Shown: piece after piece, positions 1 to 10,559 of the stretch
Layout: every line of letters begins with the position of its first letter
Numbering within the stretch: position 1 is the first letter of the stretch
NCBI GenBank assembly: GCA_945897555.1
Contig: CAMDGF010000011.1
Coordinates: 1-47,756, forward strand
DNA length: 47,756 nucleotides
Origin: Klebsiella pneumoniae
GTDB lineage: Bacteria > Pseudomonadota > Gammaproteobacteria > Burkholderiales > UBA3065
Direction of reading: 5' to 3'
Position numbers and translations under genes: made by a program
The notes under the pieces: model-generated
What the model was told of the DNA's origin: nothing
What the model saw: only the letters and a program-made list of their open reading frames with translations
The model's database searches: none

Positions 1-283
1 GGAACTGGACCATAGCGTCCTTGGCGAGTTCGTCACCCGCGACCGGGGCATCGGTTGCACCGAAGGTCACGGTCTTGGCGCGGATCTGGCGGATACCGCC
101 CGACGAGCCGATCGACTGGTAGTTGAGGCCGATGCCCGCTTCCTTCTTGTAGGCCTCAGACCACTTGGCGTAGATGGGGAAGGGAAAGCTGGCGCCAGCG
201 CCGGTGATGTCGGCGGCAACGGCGGTCATGCTGCCGAGCGCGAGCGCGGCACCGGCGAGCAGAAGGGAAGGCTTGAAGCGCAT
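1..283 (-). CDS. pstS: Phosphate ABC transporter substrate-binding protein PstS (partial, C-terminus off window)
   Basis: The first 94 codons of a periplasmic phosphate-binding protein. A Sec signal peptide ([18 protein letters not shown], with cleavage near AVAA) is followed by the PstS N-terminal signature [20 protein letters not shown], then [11 protein letters not shown] and FGATDAP, which help form the phosphate pocket. The start is ATG at 283 with an AGGAG ribosome site 6-7 bases before it. The gene runs off the left edge, so pstCAB cannot be seen. It lies downstream of, and in the same direction as, the porin at 405-2063. PstS-type systems also carry arsenate by mimicry, which matters beside the GAPDH-ArsJ pair. 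Confidence 0.93.
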   Translation of the reverse strand, partial: MRFKPSLLLAGAALALGSMTAVAADITGAGASFPFPIYAKWSEAYKKEAGIGLNYQSIGSSGGIRQIRAKTVTFGATDAPVAGDELAKDAMVQF

Positions 284-336
284 TTGAGACTCCTGAGTCG
301 GTTGACTGGCAACGAGGCTGAGCCTACGCACGCCAG

Positions 337-354
337 ATTACATAAACGTTACTG
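337..354 (-). promoter_or_regulatory. Weak Pho-box-like site upstream of pstS
   Basis: Read on the minus strand, the 18 bases contain two 7-base half sites (CAGTAAC and ATGTAAT) at the 11-base period of a PhoB box. I count about 9 of 16 defined positions matching the CTGTCATANANCTGTCAT consensus. It lies about 54 bases before the pstS start. The match is weak on its own. It is listed because of the gene and because a better site precedes the porin. Confidence 0.3.
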
Positions 355-360
355 TCAGGC

Positions 361-383
361 CGGCGCCCCGCATGGGGGCGCCG
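361..383 (-). terminator. GC-rich hairpin after the porin gene
   Basis: A perfect 9 bp stem (CGGCGCCCC pairs with GGGGCGCCG) with a 5-base loop lies 22 bases past the porin stop, between the porin and pstS. No T-run follows on the minus strand, so it may act as an mRNA-stabilising or partial (intercistronic) terminator rather than a full intrinsic terminator. Confidence 0.5.
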
Positions 384-404
384 AGTTGGTGACCCGTTGC
401 CGGA

Positions 405-2063
405 TCAGAAGTTGAGTTGCGAGCGGATACTGAACAGGTCTTCTTTATCCGAACCGGTTCCGGCAGCCGCGTTGGTATCGAGAGGTTGAGTTACACCGCC
501 AAAGTTGGTGCGCGTGTACTCAAACATGATCCGAGCATTGGGGTTGAGCAACCAGTTCAAGCCAATGCTGTACGAATCGATCTTGTCGTTTTGACGAGCC
601 AAGCGCGTGGCTGTAGCGTCGGAGGTCGGACCGGCGCCGAAAGTGCCGGATTCAAACTGCGACTCGACACCCCCGATGGTCAGATCACTCGCATCCACTT
701 CCGAGTACCGGACACCGACTTGCCAAGCGCCCCAACCTCCCCCACTGGAGAAATTGTTATTGGGCTTGAGGCCGCCGAACTTGCCACCCTTGTAGGCCGA
801 GGCCCACTTTTCACCGGTGATGTTCCACAGTGCCGAAACGTAGTAGGTCTTAACCTTGCCGCGCAAAGTATCGTTCTCAAGAACGTTACTAGCGTCGAGA
901 TCATTGATGACATACTCGCCTTGAACCTTGACCGGGCCCCGCGCGAGCGAAGTCTCCCAGCCGAAAAGGCTGGAGTCGACGTTCACACCGTACTCAGAGG
1001 CAAGTCCCGCCCGGTTACAAATGGCTACGTTGCTCGAGAGACAGTTGTTTGTCGATGAACCTGGAGTGATCCCGAGGTCAACGCCACCGACGCGGGCGCG
1101 GAACGCATTTGCCAAGCCGCGGTTCATGGTGCGGAAGGAGCTTACGACACTGCGTGTGTCGGTGCTAGCTGCCGAGTTCGTCTGTGACGACTGGCCGGGC
1201 CGTAGCGCGTAGTCACCGCCCACACCAGCGATACCAAAGTGCAGAACGGTGTCATTGATGTTTGCCAATTCCGCAATGTTCGCCGTCAAGCGACCAGCGT
1301 AGCGCTTACCGTCACCATCTTCTTGGGTGATCTCGTTGAAGCCTTCCTGGAACACCGAAGCGGCGTAGGTGAGGCCCTTCTTCGGCTCGCCATGCAGCTG
1401 GGCACCCAACTTCTTGGCCGGCACGCCGTTCTGATCGTTGTACGAGCGCTCGGCAAAGTCGATGGCGTTGGAGCTGGTGAGCTGCTCGAGGCTGAACGGC
1501 TGCTTGAAGCGGCCAAGCTGCACCTGCACCTTGGGGTTGGCGTCGTAGTTGACCCAGAACTCATCAGCGATGGGAGCGCCTCCAACAGCGTTGAATAGGA
1601 AGTTGTACTTGAAGTCCTTCCAGACGTAACCGGCAAAGCCCAAGCGAGCGCGGCGCAGTTCGAAGCCGTCAGCGATCGAAGCGGTGTCACGGTCGTTGAC
1701 AACACTGGCGGCATCGCCGAAGTCGTCGTTGAAACGGTAGTCGAGGTTGATACGACCGGTCAGGCCGATTTCCCAGTTCTTGCCGTCAGTGAACTTGAAA
1801 CCTTCCTTGGCGACCAGGTTCTTCTTGGCGGCCTCTTGAGCTGCAGCCGTGTCGGCCTTGAACTCGCGGTTGGCACGAGTGGCCTCACGGGCCTCCTGAC
1901 GCATCTCCTTGTATTCTTCGTCGGACAACACGCCCTTGGCGTGCAGCTTCTCGAGCAGCGCTTCCATGTTGGCAAAGGCGGGGGCGCTCGCAGTGGCCAG
2001 CACTGCAGCGAGGGCGGCCATCGAGCTCATGGGCACGAGGCGGTTGAAACGGGTCTTGATCAT
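405..2063 (-). CDS. OprP/OprO-family phosphate-type outer-membrane porin
   Basis: A 552-residue outer-membrane protein of the Porin_O_P family, whose members OprP and OprO conduct phosphate or polyphosphate. It has a signal peptide (residues 1-31, ending APAFA), then a charged, probably coiled-coil stretch (about 32-80, MEALLEKLHAKGVLSDEEYK), then a beta-strand-rich barrel that begins near DGKNWEIGLTGRINLDYRF and ends in Phe (SIRSQLNF), the usual outer-membrane insertion signal. The start is ATG at 2063, preceded by GGAG; an in-frame upstream ATG at 2132 is less likely because it would put 23 residues before the signal peptide. It sits upstream of pstS and divergently from the GAPDH-arsJ pair. 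Substrate choice (phosphate, arsenate or another anion) cannot be read from sequence alone. Confidence 0.88.
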   Translation of the reverse strand: MIKTRFNRLVPMSSMAALAAVLATASAPAFANMEALLEKLHAKGVLSDEEYKEMRQEAREATRANREFKADTAAAQEAAKKNLVAKEGFKFTDGKNWEIGLTGRINLDYRFNDDFGDAASVVNDRDTASIADGFELRRARLGFAGYVWKDFKYNFLFNAVGGAPIADEFWVNYDANPKVQVQLGRFKQPFSLEQLTSSNAIDFAERSYNDQNGVPAKKLGAQLHGEPKKGLTYAASVFQEGFNEITQEDGDGKRYAGRLTANIAELANINDTVLHFGIAGVGGDYALRPGQSSQTNSAASTDTRSVVSSFRTMNRGLANAFRARVGGVDLGITPGSSTNNCLSSNVAICNRAGLASEYGVNVDSSLFGWETSLARGPVKVQGEYVINDLDASNVLENDTLRGKVKTYYVSALWNITGEKWASAYKGGKFGGLKPNNNFSSGGGWGAWQVGVRYSEVDASDLTIGGVESQFESGTFGAGPTSDATATRLARQNDKIDSYSIGLNWLLNPNARIMFEYTRTNFGGVTQPLDTNAAAGTGSDKEDLFSIRSQLNF

Positions 2064-2138
2064 CTCTAGTCTCCGTGGAAGGACGGTTTTGACGGGGTGA
2101 CAGCTCACACAGCCACATTCCGACTGTCGCAAGCAAAG

Positions 2139-2156
2139 ATGACAATTGGTTTACAT
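2139..2156 (-). promoter_or_regulatory. Candidate Pho box upstream of the porin
   Basis: On the minus strand the 18-mer ATGTAAACCAATTGTCAT aligns to the PhoB box CTGTCATANANCTGTCAT with about 11 of 16 defined positions matching. The half sites are ATGTAAA and TTGTCAT at the correct 11-base period, about 76 bases before the porin ATG. PhoB control of PstS and OprP-type porins is established in proteobacteria; control of this copy is inferred. Confidence 0.5.
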
Positions 2157-2199
2157 GGCCGACGTTTCTTGAGCAAATACGCCCATCAGTCATGCGAAT

Positions 2200-2232
2200 G
2201 TTGCGGCTACGCAACAGCCTGCTTATGAGGCT
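2200..2232. promoter_or_regulatory. Two adjacent inverted repeats in the porin/GAPDH divergent promoter region
   Basis: GTTGCG-GCTA-CGCAAC (2200-2215, perfect 6 bp arms) is followed directly by AGCCT-GCTTATG-AGGCT (2216-2232, perfect 5 bp arms). They lie 80-112 bases before the GAPDH start. They could be operators for an unlinked regulator or 5' hairpins. No ArsR gene is visible in the window. Confidence 0.4.
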
Positions 2233-2311
2233 TGCAGACTAGGCGGCGCCCCAAGCGCAAACTTTTTGTAACGCCCATCGCGCACAATCGTAACTTTAGC
2301 GAGGGCTCGAT

Positions 2312-3358
2312 ATGCGCATCGGCATCAATGGAATGGGTCGCATCGGACGCTTGGTGGCGCGAGCGGCGCTGGGTGGCGTGGCACGAGAGGCCGATGATCC
2401 GCGGGCGGCCAACCGAGCCGATGTGGTGCACATGAACGAGCTCAAGGGCGGCAGCGCAGCCACCGCTCACCTGCTCGCTTTCGATTCGACTCAGGGCCGC
2501 TGGCGAGCCGACATCGGCGCCAGCAGTGCCGACGCCATCCACATCGATGGGCGCAACATCGGCTTCTCGGCGCACGCCACCCCCGCCGACATCCCGTGGG
2601 GCGACCTCGGCGTCGACATGGTGCTGGACTGCACCGGCAAGTTCCTGACGCCCGAAGCCTTGCAAGGCCACCTCGATCGCGGCGCCAAGCGCGTGATGGT
2701 GGCCGCCCCTGTGAAGACCGGAGACGTGCTCAACATCGTGGTGGGCGTGAACCACCACCTCTATGACCCGGCCAGGCACCGCATCGTCACCGCCGCCAGC
2801 TGCACCACCAACTGCCTGGCACCCGTGGTGAAGGTGGTGCATGAGAACATCGGCATCCGTCACGGGCAGATCACCACCATCCACGACCCCACCAACACCA
2901 ATGTGGTGGTGGATGCGCCGCACAAAGACCTGCGGCGTGCACGCAGCGCCATGCTGAGCCTCGCCCCCACCACCACCGGCAGCGCCACTGCGATCGCACT
3001 CATCTACCCGGAGCTCAAGGGCCGGCTCAACGGCCACGCCGTGCGAGCGCCGGTGCTCAATGCCTCGCTCACCGACTGCGTGTTCGAACTGGAGCGCGCC
3101 ACCGACGAGGCCGAGGTCAACGCCTTGTTCGCCCAAGCCGCATCGTCGGGCCCGCTCGCCGGCATCCTCGGCTACGAGACGCGCCCGCTGGTCAGCGCCG
3201 ATTACTGTGGTGACACGCGCAGCGCCATCGTTGACGGCCCGTCGACCATGGTGACCGATGGCACGCTGTTGAAGGTGTACGCCTGGTACGACAACGAGCT
3301 CGCCTACGCCTGCCGCATGATCGACCTCGCTTGCCACATGGACCCGCTCGGCCTGTGA
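2312..3358 (+). CDS. gap: Glyceraldehyde-3-phosphate dehydrogenase, ArsJ-associated
   Basis: A 348-residue NAD-dependent GAPDH. The N-terminal Rossmann motif is [11 protein letters not shown], and the catalytic loop ASCTTNC places the active Cys at residue 164. C-terminal family motifs follow, including [15 protein letters not shown]. The start is ATG at 2312 with GAGGG six bases upstream. The gene overlaps the next one by a GTGA, and that gene encodes ArsJ. In known arsJ operons this dehydrogenase uses arsenate in place of phosphate to make unstable 1-arseno-3-phosphoglycerate, which ArsJ exports. The pairing supports a detoxification role here rather than the main glycolytic enzyme, although the chemistry is the same. 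A housekeeping role cannot be excluded from this window. Confidence 0.92.
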   Translation: MRIGINGMGRIGRLVARAALGGVAREADDPRAANRADVVHMNELKGGSAATAHLLAFDSTQGRWRADIGASSADAIHIDGRNIGFSAHATPADIPWGDLGVDMVLDCTGKFLTPEALQGHLDRGAKRVMVAAPVKTGDVLNIVVGVNHHLYDPARHRIVTAASCTTNCLAPVVKVVHENIGIRHGQITTIHDPTNTNVVVDAPHKDLRRARSAMLSLAPTTTGSATAIALIYPELKGRLNGHAVRAPVLNASLTDCVFELERATDEAEVNALFAQAASSGPLAGILGYETRPLVSADYCGDTRSAIVDGPSTMVTDGTLLKVYAWYDNELAYACRMIDLACHMDPLGL

Positions 3359-4584
3359 CCGCCGCCAGCAGCGGCAGCGGGCTGCGCAGCTACCTCACCG
3401 TCACCGCCGCGTACTGGGGGTTCACCCTCAGCGACGGCGCGCTGCGCATGCTGGTGCTGCTGCACTTCTACCAGCTCGGCTATTCGCCCTTCAGCCTTGC
3501 CCTGCTGTTTTTGCTCTACGAGGCTGCGGGAGTGGTGGCCAATCTGGTGGGTGGCTGGCTGGCCACGCACTTTGGCATCCAGCGCATGTTGCTGGTGGGG
3601 CTGAGCCTGCAGGTCACCGGCCTGCTGATGCTGTCGGCGCTGTCGCCCGAGTGGACGGAGACCGCCTCGGTGGTGTGGGTGGTGCTGGCGCAGGGCATCT
3701 GCGGCGTGGCCAAGGATCTCACCAAGACGGCCAGCAAGTCGGCGATCAAACTCACCGCCGGGGCTGGCGCCGGGCAGCTGTTCCGCTGGGTGGCGTGGTT
3801 CACCGGCAGCAAGAACGCCATGAAGGGCGTCGGTTTCTTTCTCGGCGGCGCGCTGCTGCAGATGGCCGGGTTCCAGACGGCGCTGTGGCTCATCGCAGCG
3901 GGGCTTGGCGTGGTGTTTGTGGGCGTGCTGCTGCAGGTGCCGCGGCTGATGGGCAAGAGCCGGGCCTCGGCCTCGGCGCGTGAGTTCTTTGCCCGCAACA
4001 GGGGCGTCAACCTTTTGGCGGCGGCACGCGTGGCGCTGTTCGGGGCACGCGATGTCTGGTTCGTGGTGGGCGTGCCGGTGTTCTTGTATTCGCAGGGCTG
4101 GGGCTTTACCGGCGTGGGCACTTTCCTCGCCGCGTGGACCATCGGCTATGGCCTGGTGCAGGCCGCCACCCCGCACCTGGTGCGGCGCAGCGACGACGGC
4201 CTGCGCAATGAGGTGCCTGGCGCCATGTGGTGGTCGGCCGTGGCCATGCTGCTCACTGCAGCGCTCACCGCTGTGGTGGCTTGGCACCCCCCCGGTCTGG
4301 AATGGTGGGTGGTGGGCGGGCTGGTGCTGTTCGGCTTGGCGTTCGCCATCAACTCGTCGTTGCACAGCTACCTCATCCTCGCCTACGCCGGCAGCGAGAA
4401 AGCCGCCGAAGACGTGGGCTTCTACTACTCAGCCAACGCGTTGGGGCGCTTCATCGGCACGCTGCTCTCGGGGCTGCTCTACCAGTGGGGTGGGCTCACC
4501 GTGACGCTCGGCGGCTCGACGCTGATGCTGCTGGCCTGCTGGCTGGTGGTGCGCCAACTGCCGAGGCAGACCAGCCGCGCTTAA
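3355..4584 (+). CDS. arsJ: Organoarsenical efflux MFS transporter ArsJ
   Basis: A 409-residue major-facilitator membrane protein with about 10-12 hydrophobic segments. The family-typical opening is [20 protein letters not shown], and conserved stretches include [16 protein letters not shown] and [15 protein letters not shown]. ArsJ is known to export 1-arseno-3-phosphoglycerate, which then breaks down outside the cell, removing arsenate. I take GTG at 3355 as the start because it overlaps the GAPDH stop (GTGA) and gives the usual family length; TTG at 3331 is an in-frame alternative. The stop overlaps the convergent glmM stop in a shared TTAA, so no intergenic terminator exists here. Confidence 0.93.
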   Translation: MTAASSGSGLRSYLTVTAAYWGFTLSDGALRMLVLLHFYQLGYSPFSLALLFLLYEAAGVVANLVGGWLATHFGIQRMLLVGLSLQVTGLLMLSALSPEWTETASVVWVVLAQGICGVAKDLTKTASKSAIKLTAGAGAGQLFRWVAWFTGSKNAMKGVGFFLGGALLQMAGFQTALWLIAAGLGVVFVGVLLQVPRLMGKSRASASAREFFARNRGVNLLAAARVALFGARDVWFVVGVPVFLYSQGWGFTGVGTFLAAWTIGYGLVQAATPHLVRRSDDGLRNEVPGAMWWSAVAMLLTAALTAVVAWHPPGLEWWVVGGLVLFGLAFAINSSLHSYLILAYAGSEKAAEDVGFYYSANALGRFIGTLLSGLLYQWGGLTVTLGGSTLMLLACWLVVRQLPRQTSRA

Positions 4585-5927
4585 GCTGCGACGGCAGCCT
4601 CGATGACATCGGCCAGCTGCGCTGCGCACGCAGCCGCCAGCGCGCTGTCGTCGGCCTCCACCATGACGCGCAGCAGCGGCTCGGTGCCCGATGCGCGCAG
4701 CAACAACCGGCCGTGGCCCAGCAGTTGCGCTTCGACCTCGCGGGTGGCCGCAGCGATGGCGGCATGGCCGCGCCAGTCGAAGCCCGGCGCGATGTGCACG
4801 TTGAGCAACACCTGCGGGCATCTGTGCACATCGGCGAGCAGGGCGGCCAGCGTGCTCTGGCCCGCGACCATGGCCGCCAGCACCTGCAAGGCACTGACCA
4901 TGCCGTCGCCCGTGGTGTGGCGGTCGAGGCAGATGATGTGGCCGCTCGATTCACCACCGAACAGCCAGCCACGCTCGCGCAACATCTCCATGACGTAGCG
5001 ATCGCCCACCGCTGCGCGGCCCAGGGGGATGCCGAGTCGGCCCAGCGCCTGCTCGAGGCCGAGGTTACTCATGAGCGTACCGGCCACACCGGCCACTGGT
5101 GAACCGGTGTGGCGCTGCCGGACGATGGCATAGAGGAGCTCATCGCCATCCACCACCCGGCCGGCGGCGTCGACCATGATCAGCCGGTCGGCATCGCCGT
5201 CGAGCGCGATGCCGGCGTGGGCCTGGTGCTCGACCACAGCCCTCGCGAGCGCCTCCGGATGGGTCGCGCCGCAGTCGCGATTGATGTTGAGCCCATCCGG
5301 CTCGTTGGCCAGCGCCACCACCTCGGCACCCAGCTCGTGGAACACGTTGGGCGCGATGTGATACGCCGCGCCGTGGGCGCAATCGACCACCAGCTTGAGC
5401 CCGCGCAGGTCGAGATCGGCCGGAAAGCTGCTCTTGCAGAACTCGATATAGCGCCCGGCTGCATCGGCCACACGAAAGGCACGGCCGAGCTCAGCTGTAG
5501 GGCAACAGGCGATCGGCTGGTCCAGCCGCGCCTCGATGCGCGCCTCGAGGTCATCTGGCAGCTTCTCGCCATGTGCTGAGAAGAACTTGATGCCGTTGTC
5601 CGGATAGGGGTTGTGCGAGGCGGAGATGACGATTCCGGCCGAGAGCCGCAGCGCGCGCGTGAGATAGGCCACGCCCGGCGTCGGCAAGGGCCCCACAAGG
5701 TGAGAATCGACCCCGGCAGACGACAAGCCGGCCTCCAGCGCAGATTCAAGCAAGTAGCCGGAGATGCGCGTGTCCTTGCCGATGAGCACCGCAGGCCTGC
5801 CACCACGCGACTCGCGCTGCAGTTCCATGCCAAAGGCGTAGCCGAGCCGGGTGACGAAGTCTGGCGTCATGGGGGCCTGCCCCACTGTGCCGCGGATGCC
5901 ATCGGTGCCGAACCAGCGCCGGCTCAT
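4581..5927 (-). CDS. glmM: Phosphoglucosamine mutase
   Basis: A 448-residue enzyme, the usual GlmM length. It interconverts glucosamine-6-phosphate and glucosamine-1-phosphate on the way to UDP-GlcNAc for peptidoglycan and LPS. It begins [15 protein letters not shown]. The phosphoserine loop ISASHNP puts the catalytic Ser at residue 104, and the Mg-binding loop ALDGDADR follows the middle of the protein. The ATG at 5927 overlaps the folP stop (ATGA), indicating translational coupling. The order ftsH-folP-glmM is common in proteobacteria. Confidence 0.97.
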   Translation of the reverse strand: MSRRWFGTDGIRGTVGQAPMTPDFVTRLGYAFGMELQRESRGGRPAVLIGKDTRISGYLLESALEAGLSSAGVDSHLVGPLPTPGVAYLTRALRLSAGIVISASHNPYPDNGIKFFSAHGEKLPDDLEARIEARLDQPIACCPTAELGRAFRVADAAGRYIEFCKSSFPADLDLRGLKLVVDCAHGAAYHIAPNVFHELGAEVVALANEPDGLNINRDCGATHPEALARAVVEHQAHAGIALDGDADRLIMVDAAGRVVDGDELLYAIVRQRHTGSPVAGVAGTLMSNLGLEQALGRLGIPLGRAAVGDRYVMEMLRERGWLFGGESSGHIICLDRHTTGDGMVSALQVLAAMVAGQSTLAALLADVHRCPQVLLNVHIAPGFDWRGHAAIAAATREVEAQLLGHGRLLLRASGTEPLLRVMVEADDSALAAACAAQLADVIEAAVAA

Positions 5928-6778
5928 GCCGCCTCCACCGCCTGCCACACACGCAACATATCGAGCGTGGCGCTCACGTCGTGCACGCGCAGGATGCGCG
6001 CGCCCTGCTGCACCGCGACCAGCGCGCTCGCCACGCTGGCGGCGATGCGGTCGGTGGCCTTCTCGCGCGTGGTGATGCGGCCGAGCACCGACTTGCGGGA
6101 GAGCCCGACGAGCAGCGGCAGACCGGTGCTGGCGCCAACGCGCCCGAGCCCGCGCAGCAGCGCGATGTTGTGCTCGGTGGATTTGCCAAAACCAAAGCCC
6201 GGATCGACGACGATGCGGCTGCGTGCGATGCCAGCCGCCTCGCAATCGGCCGCGCGACCGGCGAGAAAACCGGCGACCTCGGTGACGACATCGCCGTAAC
6301 TCGGATCGGCCTGCATGGTCTGCGGCGTGCCCTGCATGTGCATGAGGCACACCGCCGCATCGGTCTCTGCGGCCGCCTCGAGCGCGCCGGGCTGACGCAG
6401 AGCAAACACGTCGTTGATCAGGCTCGCGCCGGCGGCCACCGCCTGGCGCATCACCTCGGGCTTGTAGGTGTCGATGGAGAGCGGCATGCCCTCCTCCGCC
6501 AGTGCCGCAATGACCGGCAGCACGCGGTCGAGCTCCTCACGCAGCGACACCGGCTCGGCGCCCGGGCGAGTCGACTCGCCACCGATGTCGAGGATGTCGA
6601 CACCCGCAGCGATGAGGGCCCGCGCGTGCGCCACTGCTGCATCAGCCCGCGCGTGCAGGCCGCCGTCGGAGAAGGAATCGGGCGTGACATTGACAATGCC
6701 CATGATCAGCGGGCGCGCGAGATCCAGCCGGTATTTTCCGCAGGAGAGCACGGAGGACGAGGCGGCGGATCCAGTCAT
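5924..6778 (-). CDS. folP: Dihydropteroate synthase
   Basis: A 284-residue TIM-barrel enzyme that condenses p-aminobenzoate with dihydropterin pyrophosphate in folate synthesis; it is the sulfonamide target. The signatures are [15 protein letters not shown] near the N-terminus, [15 protein letters not shown], and [14 protein letters not shown]. The start is ATG at 6778, just after a terminator hairpin that follows ftsH. Coupled to glmM by an ATGA overlap. Confidence 0.97.
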   Translation of the reverse strand: MTGSAASSSVLSCGKYRLDLARPLIMGIVNVTPDSFSDGGLHARADAAVAHARALIAAGVDILDIGGESTRPGAEPVSLREELDRVLPVIAALAEEGMPLSIDTYKPEVMRQAVAAGASLINDVFALRQPGALEAAAETDAAVCLMHMQGTPQTMQADPSYGDVVTEVAGFLAGRAADCEAAGIARSRIVVDPGFGFGKSTEHNIALLRGLGRVGASTGLPLLVGLSRKSVLGRITTREKATDRIAASVASALVAVQQGARILRVHDVSATLDMLRVWQAVEAA

Positions 6779-6805
6779 GTCGCGATTGTGACAAAAACCG
6801 CAGGC

Positions 6806-6835
6806 AAAAACGAAAAGGCCCGCTGAACGCGGGCC
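6806..6835 (-). terminator. Intrinsic terminator after ftsH
   Basis: On the minus strand a 7 bp stem (GGCCCGC pairs with GCGGGCC, loop 5) is followed by TTTTCGTTTTT. It lies 23 bases past the ftsH stop and only 28 bases before the folP start. FolP-glmM expression must therefore come from read-through or a very short promoter region. Confidence 0.8.
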
Positions 6836-6857
6836 CCTCGCGCCGAAAAGGCTGCGC

Positions 6858-8747
<1,890 letters not shown>

Positions 8748-8804
8748 GTTGTGCCCCTGTGGGAACGAGGCGAGCCCGGCGGACCCGCGGTTGTACGGAC
8801 GATT

Positions 8805-9452
8805 CTACGGCGATTGCGCGGGACTGGGCGCGGCCGTTTCGCGCAATCCCACGCCGAGCAGGAACACCTCGGCACTGCGGCCTCTGGAGGCCTCTGGTTT
8901 TCGGACGGACACGCGCTGAAAAAGTTCGGCCATGTCTGCGCGCAAGCCCTCCACCCACTCGCTCTGAAACACCTTCAGCAGCACCGCACCCCCTGGCCGC
9001 AGCGCTTCCGCGGCAAAACCCACGGCCAACTCGGCAAGTTCGAAACTCAGGCGCTGATCGCGGTCGGTGATACCCGTTATGTTGGGAGCCATGTCCGACA
9101 ATACAAGGTCAGCGCCGCCGGGGGCCATGGCCAGCAAGGTGGCACGCGTCTGCGGCTGAGTGAAATCGCCCTGCACGATGTGGACGCCGTGGATGGGTTG
9201 CAGCGGCAGCAGATCGACGGCAAACACGCGTCCGGCAGTGCCGACCGCCTTGGCCGCCACCTGCGCCCAGCCACCTGGCGCCGCGCCCAGATCGAAGACC
9301 ACCGCGCCCGGACGCAGCAGCTTGTCCTTCTGCGCGATCTCGAGCAGCTTGTAGGCGGCACGCGACCGGTAACCGTCCTTTTGTGCCTGTTTGACGAACG
9401 GATCGGTGACGTGCTCGCGCATCCACCGCTTGCTGCTGGCTTTTTTGATCAT
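8805..9452 (-). CDS. rlmE: 23S rRNA 2'-O-ribose U2552 methyltransferase
   Basis: A 215-residue SAM-dependent methyltransferase (RrmJ/FtsJ) acting late in 50S assembly. The SAM loop is VVFDLGAAPGGWAQVA (about 51-66). The catalytic K-D-K-E tetrad is visible as K35, D120 (LSDMAPN), K160 (LLKVFQ) and E195. The ATG at 9452 gives the typical N-terminus with KRWMREHVTDPFVKQAQKDGYR. It is upstream of ftsH on the same strand and divergent from yhbY, 48 bases away. Confidence 0.97.
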   Translation of the reverse strand: MIKKASSKRWMREHVTDPFVKQAQKDGYRSRAAYKLLEIAQKDKLLRPGAVVFDLGAAPGGWAQVAAKAVGTAGRVFAVDLLPLQPIHGVHIVQGDFTQPQTRATLLAMAPGGADLVLSDMAPNITGITDRDQRLSFELAELAVGFAAEALRPGGAVLLKVFQSEWVEGLRADMAELFQRVSVRKPEASRGRSAEVFLLGVGLRETAAPSPAQSP

Positions 9453-9500
9453 GACCGCGATTATCCATTGCGCCGCGACGCGCGCGCCGGCTGCCGTATC

Positions 9501-10013
9501 ATGCGGCCGATGGATACAGACAGCACGATCGACGGCGCCACACCGCCGTCCAAGCCGGCGCCGGCGATCACCTCGGCGCAGCGCCGCGAACTGCGGGCGC
9601 GCGCCCACAGCCTCAGGCCCGTGGTGCAGATCGGCAACGATGGCCTCAGTGCCGGCGTGATCGGCGAGACCGACCGCGCGCTCGCCGCGCACGAGCTCAT
9701 CAAGGTGCGCATCCTCGATGAGGCGCGCGAGGACCGTGCCGACATGCTCGAGTTGCTGTGTGCCGCCACCGGTGCCGCCGCCGTGCAGCACATCGGCAAG
9801 ACGCTGGTGCTGTGGCGGCCGCGGCCGGTCGAGCACAAGCCGGCGGTGTTGTCGAAGCGCAAGGTGGCATCGCCAAAAGTGCCGGGCTCGCGACGCAGCG
9901 CGGCTGACACGCCGAAGCGCCGTGGCGGCAGCCTCGACACGCGCTCGCGTGACCGGCAGATGGCCGGCACCCGCCGCAAGACGCCTCGCGGCGGCAGTTC
10001 GCAAGGCCGTTGA
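9501..10013 (+). CDS. yhbY: YhbY-type ribosome assembly RNA-binding protein with a long basic tail
   Basis: A CRS1/YhbY-fold protein of 170 residues from ATG 9501 (167 from the in-frame ATG 9510). The core carries the family motifs LRARAHSLRPVVQIGNDGLS, HELIKVRI and VQHIGKTLVLWRP. YhbY binds pre-50S particles. The well-known enterobacterial form is about 97 residues, so the last roughly 65 residues here are an added tail very rich in Arg, Lys, Ser and Gly (KRKVASPKVPGSRRS onwards), probably disordered and RNA-binding. No clear ribosome site separates the two candidate starts. Confidence 0.9.
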   Translation: MRPMDTDSTIDGATPPSKPAPAITSAQRRELRARAHSLRPVVQIGNDGLSAGVIGETDRALAAHELIKVRILDEAREDRADMLELLCAATGAAAVQHIGKTLVLWRPRPVEHKPAVLSKRKVASPKVPGSRRSAADTPKRRGGSLDTRSRDRQMAGTRRKTPRGGSSQGR

Positions 10014-10028
10014 AGCGCCGCCAGCGGC

Positions 10029-10538
10029 TCAGATGCCGAGGCTGAGCCCGATCACTCGCTCGAGGGTGACGAAGGAGTAACCGACACCGCCACTGCTCGA
10101 GGTCTCACGCGACAACTCTTTCCAATGCGCAGGGTCGAGTTCGGGGAAGCGCACGTCGCCTTCCACCTCGAGATCGACCTCGGTGAGCTCGATGTGGGTG
10201 GCAAGGTGCAAGGTGGCTTCGTAGAGCTCCCCACCGCCCACCACGAAAGGCCGCTCGCTGCCGGTGCAACGCACCAGTGCGTCGCCGATGCTGTGTGCCA
10301 CCTCGGCCCCCTCAGCACGCCAGCCGGTGTCGCGGGTGACGACGATGGAGCGACGCCCGGGCAGCGGACGACCGATGGAATCCCAAGTGCGCCGCCCCAT
10401 GATGATGGGATGGCCCATGGTGAGCGCACGGAAGCGCTTGAGATCCTCCGGCAAGTGCCATGGCAGCCGGTTGTCGACACCGATCACGCCATTGCGACTG
10501 CGGGCCACCAGAAGGGTGAGGGTCTTGGGCGTGAGCAT
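10029..10538 (-). CDS. folA: Dihydrofolate reductase
   Basis: A 169-residue NADPH-dependent enzyme regenerating tetrahydrofolate. The motifs include VARSRNGVIGVDNRLPWHLPE with the catalytic Asp at residue 32, the NADPH-binding MGRRTWDSIG, and VVGGGELYEA. It lies 21 bases downstream of thyA; the two enzymes form the thymidylate cycle and are commonly paired. The start ATG at 10538 is the only good one. Confidence 0.96.
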   Translation of the reverse strand: MLTPKTLTLLVARSRNGVIGVDNRLPWHLPEDLKRFRALTMGHPIIMGRRTWDSIGRPLPGRRSIVVTRDTGWRAEGAEVAHSIGDALVRCTGSERPFVVGGGELYEATLHLATHIELTEVDLEVEGDVRFPELDPAHWKELSRETSSSGGVGYSFVTLERVIGLSLGI

Positions 10539-10559
10539 GGGTTCGACGGGGCCTCGGGC

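Noticed and set aside
2312-3358. Main glycolytic GAPDH
   Set aside because: GTGA coupling to arsJ and the phosphate-uptake neighbours favour the arsenate role; the housekeeping copy is expected elsewhere, though this cannot be verified here.
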